This document shows, piece by piece, positions 36,288 through 42,693 of a stretch of 42,693 bases of DNA (the stretch's first letter is position 1; each line of letters starts with the position of its first letter). The stretch spans positions 64,025-106,717 of the forward strand of contig CAIOTC010000022.1 of assembly GCA_903861205.1 (NCBI GenBank), written 5' to 3'. The notes under the pieces are model-generated. The model was not told where the DNA came from. It ran no database searches and was given only the letters and a program-made list of their open reading frames with translations. The position numbers and the translations under genes are program-made. The stretch is from an uncultured bacterium. GTDB taxonomy: Bacteria > Patescibacteriota > Minisyncoccia > Phycocordibacterales > DATDWN01.

Positions 36288-36614
36288 ATGATTACAATCG
36301 ATGATTTTAGCAAAGTGGAAATAAAAATCGGCCAAATTTTGAGCGCAGAGAAAGTGGAGGGAAGCGACAAGTTGCTCAAATTGATGGTTGACTTTAGTGA
36401 AGAAACACCGAGGCAAATTATTTCCGGCATATCGATGTTTTTCCCGGATACGCAAACGCTCGTTGGCAAAAAATGCGCTTTCTCGACGAACCTCGAGCCT
36501 CGGACTATTCGCGGACTTGAAAGCAATGGCATGATCTTGGCAGTTAGCGGTGAGGGTTTCTTCTCACTTCTGGAAGTTTCTCCTGACGTTGTCCCGGGAA
36601 GTGCAATCAGATAA
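36288..36614 (+). CDS. Stand-alone tRNA-binding (MetG C-terminal/CsaA-like) domain
   Basis: FSKVEIKIGQILSAEKVEGSDKLLKLMVDFSEETPRQIISGI; NLEPRTIRGLESNGMILA. Confidence 0.9.
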   Translation: MITIDDFSKVEIKIGQILSAEKVEGSDKLLKLMVDFSEETPRQIISGISMFFPDTQTLVGKKCAFSTNLEPRTIRGLESNGMILAVSGEGFFSLLEVSPDVVPGSAIR

Positions 36615-36679
36615 TTTAAAATTCGGCCCAGTGGATAATTTACGAATAATTTTTGTTGATTTGTTGTATAATTAGCACA

Positions 36680-37651
36680 ATGAATTTTAAAAATTTCTTC
36701 GATGCTTTTCCTCCGCCGGATTTTTTGAATTTTCCATATGCCGGAATTTCCATTTCCGATACGGCGGTTAGATGTTTGCAGCTTTCAAAGAAGGGAAAAG
36801 CTCTTTCTGTTTCCAAATTTGCTCAAGAACCCCTTCCTCTGGGGGCGGTTGTTTCCGGCGCGATAATAAACGTCGGCGAGGTGGCCAATATTTTGGAAAA
36901 GATGAAAAAGGATCTGAATCTCGGTTACGCCAAAGTTTCTCTGCCGGAAGAAAAAGCTTATTTGTTCACGACCAAAATTCCGATTGTCGAGAATAAAGAA
37001 GTTCGCAGCGCGGTGGAATTCAAAATGGAAGAAAACGTGCCTGTTTCGCCCTCCGAACTCATTTTTGATTACGCTGTTTCCGATCCATACAGCCACACCG
37101 ACCATTTGAACGTGGTGGTTTCCGCTTTGCCCATATCAGTGCTGGATAAATATGTCGAAACTTTTCATACGGCCGGCATTCCGATTTTGTCTCTGGAAAT
37201 AGAGTCGCAAGCCATTGCCAGAGCGGTTCTTTTGCCGGGCGATTCGAACACGCATCTCATCATTCATTTTGGTAGGGAAAAAGTCGGACTGTATGTGGCG
37301 AGCGGATGCATCGTGCATTTTACCTCGACCATTTCCGTAAAAGGTGTCGGAGATGAGGCGGTGTCGTTTTTGTCGCAGGAAGTCAAAAAATTGTACACGT
37401 ATTGGCACACGCTCAAAGAAAACGCCGGAGTGGAAAGCAAAAAAATTGTCAGTATCATCGCTTGCGGGGAAAACGTGGGCGACCAAATTTTGTCTTATCT
37501 GTCGTCGCACGTGAAAACCGAAGCGACTCCGGCCAATGTTTGGATCAACGCTTTTGACATAAATGCCGATATTCCGCAGATATCGTTTGAGGACTCGCTC
37601 AAATTCGCGCCGGCCGTCGGTCTGGCTCTGCCTTCGGAAAATTTAATTTAA
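36680..37651 (+). CDS. pilM: Type IV pilus assembly protein PilM
   Basis: FPYAGISISDTAVRCLQLSKKGKALSVSKF; FKMEENVPVSPSELIFDY. Confidence 0.85.
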   Translation: MNFKNFFDAFPPPDFLNFPYAGISISDTAVRCLQLSKKGKALSVSKFAQEPLPLGAVVSGAIINVGEVANILEKMKKDLNLGYAKVSLPEEKAYLFTTKIPIVENKEVRSAVEFKMEENVPVSPSELIFDYAVSDPYSHTDHLNVVVSALPISVLDKYVETFHTAGIPILSLEIESQAIARAVLLPGDSNTHLIIHFGREKVGLYVASGCIVHFTSTISVKGVGDEAVSFLSQEVKKLYTYWHTLKENAGVESKKIVSIIACGENVGDQILSYLSSHVKTEATPANVWINAFDINADIPQISFEDSLKFAPAVGLALPSENLI

Positions 37652-37664
37652 CTATTTTTAATTT

Positions 37665-38207
37665 ATGATGTTCAACGTCTTGCCAGACATTTTAAAAGAA
37701 GAAATAAAAATCGAGTACCGCTCGCGCCGGCTGATTGTTATTTTGCTGTTTGTTCTGCTTGTCCAAATATCTTTTCTGGTTTTGCTTTTTCCATCGTGGC
37801 TCATATCAAGATACAAGGAGCAGGAAATGTTGGGCCAATCCAACTCCCAAAAAAGTTCGATTACTTCCAAAAATGCCGACTCTATAATGCAGACGATTAG
37901 CGACACGAACAGCGGAATAGGCGCCATCAACACAACATTTAAATATGAAAAAGTCGCTCCGCTTTGGAATGAAATAATTGCCGCCAGATCGAAATCGGTC
38001 AGTTTGCTTCAGCTGACGTATGTTTCAACCGGGCCGTCCTCTGCCACGCTTTCCGTGCGAGGAATCTCGGCCACTCGCGAAGCGCTGGTTTCTTTTGTCA
38101 AAAAATTGGGAGATTCGAAAACGTTTTTAAACGTCGATTCGCCGATATCGAATCTGGCCAAAGATAAAGACATCGACTTTACCGTCAACCTGGACGCCAC
38201 GCAATAA
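37665..38207 (+). CDS. pilN: PilN-like pilus assembly protein
   Basis: Position after pilM; one TM; SATLSVRGISATREALVSFVKKL. Confidence 0.7.
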   Translation: MMFNVLPDILKEEIKIEYRSRRLIVILLFVLLVQISFLVLLFPSWLISRYKEQEMLGQSNSQKSSITSKNADSIMQTISDTNSGIGAINTTFKYEKVAPLWNEIIAARSKSVSLLQLTYVSTGPSSATLSVRGISATREALVSFVKKLGDSKTFLNVDSPISNLAKDKDIDFTVNLDATQ

Positions 38208-38211
38208 AAAA

Positions 38212-38751
38212 ATGAAAAAAAATAAATTATCAAAACAAATAGTCGGCATCCTCTCGTTTTTCATCGTGGTTTTATGCGTCGGTTATTATTTTGCTTTCGT
38301 CGACGTTCAGAATAAAAACAAACATATCTCCGAATTGCAAAATAGCATCGACGGACAAAGCAAGCGTGATCAATATTTGATGTCGATAGAACACGAGGTG
38401 GAAAACGCCGGCGGCGATATTGCGGTAGTGAACGGTTCGATTCTCGGCAAGGACGACGATGTAAAATTGATCGAGCTTTTGGAAAGTACCGGACGGTCAG
38501 ACGGCCTGACTGTTACCATTGATTCACTTGTCATTAATGATGATTCGCTGACTGCCAAAAATCTGACAACGCTCGATGTTACAGCCAAGATGAGTGGAAG
38601 TTGGTCGGGAATGTACGCCTATCTGAATCAGTTGGAATCCTTCCCATACACGGTGCGCATCGAAAAATTTGCCATGATGAAAACGTCTGACGCTTCTGCT
38701 GCCAGCAAATGGCAAGGTGTTTTTGAAATTCGCATTCTCAAGTATAAATAA
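38212..38751 (+). CDS. pilO: PilO-like pilus assembly protein
   Basis: N-terminal TM, coiled coil, C-terminal MSGSWSGMYAYLNQLESFPYTVRIEKFAM. Confidence 0.7.
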   Translation: MKKNKLSKQIVGILSFFIVVLCVGYYFAFVDVQNKNKHISELQNSIDGQSKRDQYLMSIEHEVENAGGDIAVVNGSILGKDDDVKLIELLESTGRSDGLTVTIDSLVINDDSLTAKNLTTLDVTAKMSGSWSGMYAYLNQLESFPYTVRIEKFAMMKTSDASAASKWQGVFEIRILKYK

Positions 38752-38770
38752 TTTTAAAATATAAACATAG

Positions 38771-39103
38771 ATGAAAGAATTAATTGAAAAAATAAAATCA
38801 TACTTAAAAGGTTCCTCCAAGAAAGAAATTTCATACGAAAGAGAAGGAATAAATCCGACGCATGATTGGAATGTTATTTTAATTTTAGTTTTTGCTTTGT
38901 TGTTTGTTCTGGCTATCGCCTCCGTTTATCTTTACATGCAAATTCAAAGTGGGGCTTTGTTTCCCGCATCGACAGATGCCAAAAATACCAGTGTCACCAT
39001 AAACCAGGATTTGCTCGACAAAACCATACAGAAAATAAACGCCGATAAAACCGCTTTTGACTCGGCGAAAACTAAAGGCTCTGTGTCGGATCCGTCTATA
39101 TAA
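38771..39103 (+). CDS. Small single-TM pilus-cluster protein
   Basis: Co-directional with pilMNO; TM VILILVFALLFVLAIASVYLYMQI. Confidence 0.6.
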   Translation: MKELIEKIKSYLKGSSKKEISYEREGINPTHDWNVILILVFALLFVLAIASVYLYMQIQSGALFPASTDAKNTSVTINQDLLDKTIQKINADKTAFDSAKTKGSVSDPSI

Positions 39104-39111
39104 AAATTTAG

Positions 39112-39195
39112 TGGGTATGGAGGGATTTGAACCCTCAAGGGATTACTCCCACTGCGTTCTGAACACAGCGCGTCTACCAATTGCGCCACATACCC
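39112..39195 (-). tRNA. tRNA-Leu(CAG)
   Basis: GGGTATG...CATACCC, loop TTCAGAA, long variable arm. Confidence 0.9.
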
Positions 39196-39200
39196 ATTTG

Positions 39201-39272
39201 TGCCCCCGGCAGGAATCGGACCTACATCAAGGCCTTAGAAGAGCCCTACTTTATCCATTAAGCTACGGGGGC
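39201..39272 (-). tRNA. tRNA-Arg(TCT)
   Basis: GCCCCCG...CGGGGGC, loop CTTCTAA. Confidence 0.9.
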
Positions 39273-39287
39273 GATAGAAATACACTA

Positions 39288-39836
39288 TCATTTTTTCAGT
39301 AAAAATAAAAACTCGCGGTTTTTTCTTTTTTCGCCGACGATGGGCGATTCGGTTTCGGCCAGGATCTCAAAGCCGAGATTTTTGATTTTATTTTTTACAT
39401 TTTCCAAAACTTCTGGGATGAATTCGTCGGCCAGTTTTCCTTTGGAAATTTGTTTGGCTTCCGCTTCGTAATGCGGTTTGACAAGGGCGATAATTTTTCC
39501 GTCCGGTTTCAAATTCTGTAAAGCGTTTGGCAAAATATTTTCCAGTCGCGTCCAACTAGTATCGACTGTAATCAGATCCATTTTTTCGGGCAGGGAAACG
39601 TGCATGGCGTTTGTGCGTTCCATAAGGATTACCCGCTCATCATTTCGCAATTTCCAATCAACCACGCCGTAACCGGTTTCCACCGCATAAACTTTTTGCG
39701 CGTCGTGTGAAAGCAAACAGTCAACAAAACCGCCGGTGTTCGAACCGAAATCAGCGCAAACAAAATTTTCGACACCAACGGCGAAAGTTTGTATAGCATG
39801 TTCCAATTTTTCTCCCGCTCGCGAAACGAATTTCAT
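39288..39836 (-). CDS. TlyA/FtsJ-like rRNA methyltransferase lacking S4 domain
   Basis: KFVSRAGEKLEHAIQTF...CADFGSNTGGFVDCLLSHDAQKVYAVETGYGVVDWKLR. Confidence 0.88.
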   Translation of the reverse strand: MKFVSRAGEKLEHAIQTFAVGVENFVCADFGSNTGGFVDCLLSHDAQKVYAVETGYGVVDWKLRNDERVILMERTNAMHVSLPEKMDLITVDTSWTRLENILPNALQNLKPDGKIIALVKPHYEAEAKQISKGKLADEFIPEVLENVKNKIKNLGFEILAETESPIVGEKRKNREFLFLLKK

Positions 39837-39873
39837 ATTTTTATGCTTGCACTGCGTAGCTTTAGCGAAGCAG

Positions 39874-39944
39874 TGGACCTAGCGGGAATCGGACCCGCGC
39901 CTCGTCATTGCGAACGACGCGTCGTACCACTAGACTATAGGCCC
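39874..39944 (-). tRNA. tRNA-Ala(CGC)
   Basis: GGGCCTA...TAGGTCC, loop TTCGCAA. Confidence 0.8.
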
Positions 39945-39956
39945 AATATTTACCGG

Positions 39957-40030
39957 TGGACGATACTGGGTTCGAACCAGTGACCTCACGAATGTGAATC
40001 GTGTGCTCTAACCAGCTGAGCTAATCGTCC
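39957..40030 (-). tRNA. tRNA-Val(CAC)
   Basis: GGACGAT...ATCGTCC, loop TTCACAT, GGTTCGAACC. Confidence 0.9.
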
Positions 40031-40188
40031 GATGTTTTGTGCTTGCACCGCGAAGCTTTTGCGAAGTGGTGGACTTCGAAGGGCTCTAATGGAACCAAAT
40101 TGTAGCAGAATTGCGCGAATGGAGCAAAATAATGAATTTTTGTTTAATCATTCCTATTTTGAGCTCTATTTTGGCTATCCACAGTTCA

Positions 40189-40217
40189 TTGATTTTTAAT
40201 CTTTTATCTGTTATACT
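40189..40217 (+). promoter_or_regulatory. Putative sigma70 promoter
   Basis: TTGATT, 17 nt, TATACT. Confidence 0.6.
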
Positions 40218-40223
40218 CTAGAT

Positions 40224-40293
40224 TAACAATAATTCCTCGTGCGTGGGGCTCCGTATGGTTCCTCAAACAACGCACGGGGTTTGTTATTTATGG
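40224..40293 (+). ncRNA. Candidate small RNA hairpin (alternatively terminator of the minus-strand gene)
   Basis: CCTCGTGCGT...ACGCACGGGG stem plus outer AACAA/TTGTT; promoter directly upstream. Confidence 0.4.
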
Positions 40294-40929
40294 GTACAAT
40301 GGACTTTCTTCAACAACTTTGCTTTTGATCAGATTAAAATAACTTTCATCTCCGTGCTCTCGTCTTCTAAATAAGGACCAGCAGACCATATCCACAACTT
40401 GCAAACATTTTTCTTGTTGCGGGGTTTTGATTTCAACCGAGATTTTTATTTTATGCTTTCCTGTGACTTGATTGGACAAATATCCGCAGAAATTTTCGTT
40501 TAAAAATTTATTTGTTTCGCGACGAGAGGCGACCATGACAATAGATTCGTTGGTTGGAATTAATTTTTTCGTATAGACACGATCAAGTAATATGTTCGCC
40601 ACATAATTGTAAAGTACATGCTTTTCGTTTTGCAGTTTTGTGTAGACTTTGGACTTGTTCAGATAAATTGAAATTATTGACACATCCTTTTCATTCAATG
40701 AAGTAAGAAGTTTTTGTCTGGTGACGGGCTTCTCTTTGAAGGCGTGAATTACACCGCTGTGGTTTTTAACTTCCATTTTGCTGAATTTCGCGAACAGCTT
40801 TTTGATTATTTTTTCAATCGGTTTCTTGTCTTTGACAAAAAGAAAAGCAATCACAAAATATTTCGAAGTTTTCTTCTTTTTGAAATTGAAACCCAGATCG
40901 CCGCTTTCATCCATAAATATGTAGGCCAT
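40288..40929 (-). CDS. DUF3800-like protein
   Basis: MAYIFMDESGDLGFNFKKKKTSKYFVIAFLF; C-terminal LQVVDMVCWSLFRRREHGD. Confidence 0.85.
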   Translation of the reverse strand: MAYIFMDESGDLGFNFKKKKTSKYFVIAFLFVKDKKPIEKIIKKLFAKFSKMEVKNHSGVIHAFKEKPVTRQKLLTSLNEKDVSIISIYLNKSKVYTKLQNEKHVLYNYVANILLDRVYTKKLIPTNESIVMVASRRETNKFLNENFCGYLSNQVTGKHKIKISVEIKTPQQEKCLQVVDMVCWSLFRRREHGDESYFNLIKSKVVEESPLYP

Positions 40930-41126
40930 TTTATTTTATTTCAAATGTGGACCTGCGGGGAATGTCTCCCTCGACTAAATTTTTTGTCGCCACAAAAAAT
41001 TTGTCTGGGCACCGGCTCGCTCCCAAACTCTGCTGAGTTTGGACTTCGTTCGCTCCGCCGTCCGACTCCCCGCAAAGTCCCAAAAACATAGTCAAAAAAT
41101 ACTTCATATTTTTCTTCTTGTTTTTG

Positions 41127-41197
41127 TGGACCTGCGGGGAGTCGGACCCCGACTACTTGAATGCCATCCAAGTGTAATACCGTTTTACGACAGGCCC
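41127..41197 (-). tRNA. tRNA-Ala(GGC)
   Basis: GGGCCTG...CAGGTCC, loop ATGGCAT, CGGGG/CCCCG T-stem. Confidence 0.85.
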
Positions 41198-41272
41198 TTC
41201 GAAATACTCTCCCATATTAAAACAAAAAACGCTTCAGAGCAATCTTGAACGGTTATGCTACAATATATTTGT

Positions 41273-42229
41273 ATGAATTCAGAACGACTATCATCAATAA
41301 ACAAAGTTGCAGGTGGCACGGAAGAACAACAAAAAATTGTTCACGAAACTTACGAGCAGGAATTTTTGACTGAGAAATTTATCGAAAAAGGAGAAAGAGA
41401 AAAAACTCCCGAAGAAAAAGAAATAATCGCTGCTTTAGTAATGGAATTAAATGATTTTCTGGGAAAATACGGCGCAAAACCTTTAAATTTGGAAGAAACG
41501 CATATTCATATTTTGGATAAATCAAAAATGTCTCAGGAAGAATTAGAGAATTTTGAGAAAACATATCCGGATTCATTTGGTTTTTACCAGGCTGAAGAGC
41601 AAGGGGTTGTTATTTCCGGATGGGATGTACTCAATCACTTGGAATTAGCCAACATGATAGTCCATGAGCTCATACATTTTCTTTCTTACGGTTCGGCCAT
41701 AATAGACAAAGCCACCTTAGAAGAATCAAAGAATCTAAAAATAAACATTCATATTCATCGAACGGGTTTATCTGTCCAAAAAATCATGGGTGAAAATCGA
41801 GTCAGCTATTTTAACGATATTAATGAGGCTGTTACGGAAGAATTAACTAAAAGGTTTGGCGAAAGATTCAAAAAAATCCCTCTGTTGGCTGAAGAATATG
41901 AAAATGTGTTGAAAGTCAGAGAAAAATATTCAAACCCAGACATTTTGGCGACTAAAATCAGAACGATTGATAAACCAGAAAGTATAGTTACGGAAACTAT
42001 GGTCAAGGGATATGGATACAAAGAACACAGGGAAAATCTCAACTCTTTGATCAAAGAAATTTACGAAAAAAGAAAAGATGACTTTGCTTCAGAGGAAGAA
42101 ATATTTACAATTTTTGCCAAGGCGGCAATGACAGGGGAAGTGAAGGAATTGGCCACACTCATGGATTCAACTCTCGGAGCTGGCACTTTCAAAAAAATTG
42201 CTCGACCTAAAGAGGATGATGATAAATAA
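41273..42229 (+). CDS. Putative zincin-like protein
   Basis: LANMIVHELIHFLSYGSAIID contains HExxH (HELIH). Confidence 0.6.
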   Translation: MNSERLSSINKVAGGTEEQQKIVHETYEQEFLTEKFIEKGEREKTPEEKEIIAALVMELNDFLGKYGAKPLNLEETHIHILDKSKMSQEELENFEKTYPDSFGFYQAEEQGVVISGWDVLNHLELANMIVHELIHFLSYGSAIIDKATLEESKNLKINIHIHRTGLSVQKIMGENRVSYFNDINEAVTEELTKRFGERFKKIPLLAEEYENVLKVREKYSNPDILATKIRTIDKPESIVTETMVKGYGYKEHRENLNSLIKEIYEKRKDDFASEEEIFTIFAKAAMTGEVKELATLMDSTLGAGTFKKIARPKEDDDK

Positions 42230-42341
42230 ATTTGTGTCTCTATTGTACCAAGTTAGAACCTATTTTCAAAACAATGTGAGGTAATGACTTCGCACGCCCC
42301 GCGTGCGTGGTGATGTGAAATGTAATCGTACGCTCCACGAC

Positions 42342-42674
42342 GAATTCCGTCACGGCACAGCATCCGCTCCAGAACACGCTGGAAGGCGTGTTCCTCCGCT
42401 TCTACTGTTCCGTTCCGCCCTCGCCTCGCCACCACCATTCTTTTTTTGTTTGGCGGGGGTTTTCTCTTTTTTATTTTGTATGGTGGTGGCGGGCGAGGTC
42501 GGGTTTCTCCTAAGGGAGAAACTGACGGAATTCTAGTACCAATTCGGTGGACTCGGTTTTGCCAAACTATTTTCTGGGGATATGGATTTGGCAAAACCGA
42601 GACTAATTTTTTCGGGGGGAATTCGGATTTGGTTTCCCGCGCGGAGGAGGGGTCTGGGGAGGAATCCGCGCGGG
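42342..42674. repeat. Series of nested/adjacent palindromes
   Basis: GAATTCCGTCA/TGACGGAATTC; CCTCGCCTCGCCACCACCAT/ATGGTGGTGGCGGGCGAGG; CTCGGTTTTGCCAAA/TTTGGCAAAACCGAG; CCCGCGCGGA/TCCGCGCGGG. Confidence 0.8.
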
Positions 42675-42693
42675 CTTCTGATTTTTTTGGCTA

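Noticed and set aside
40288-40929. DUF3800 gene as part of a defence island
   Set aside because: DUF3800 proteins are often found in mobile/defence contexts, but no other defence genes are adjacent here.
1-42693. CRISPR array
   Set aside because: No regularly spaced direct repeats with unique spacers and no Cas-like ORFs seen.

Overview
The window looks like a Patescibacteria/CPR (Parcubacteria-like) genome segment. This is inferred from gene order, compact proteins and type IV secretion/pilus gene content; no database search was run. Backbone: a T4SS cluster with a VirB4-like ATPase interrupted by an intein, then yidC-rnpA-rpmH-dnaA-(oriC)-dnaN, PBP1, tyrS, ruvC/yebC/ruvB, pilB, tsaE, polA, holA-like, mutM, ruvA, rpsT, ruvX, pilM/N/O and eight tRNAs. 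The main system is a complete diversity-generating retroelement (DGR) at about 29.77-32.61 kb. It has a target gene with a 135-nt variable repeat (VR, 30550-30684), a 135-nt template repeat (TR, 31036-31170), an Avd-like four-helix-bundle gene antisense between TR and RT, and a DGR-type reverse transcriptase. My hand alignment of TR and VR shows 22 of 29 TR adenines substituted and only one non-adenine difference, which is synonymous. Unusual points are the antisense avd covering the presumed TR spacer, a G9 tract at the RT start, and a long hairpin in the target-gene leader behind a consensus promoter. The window also holds two promoter-associated candidate structured RNAs (about 18.70-18.87 kb and 40.22-40.29 kb), a family of long intergenic palindromes with a recurrent arm asymmetry, palindromes inserted in frame in housekeeping genes, a truncated HicA next to HicB, and a VirB2-like pilin fused to an M15-peptidase-like domain.
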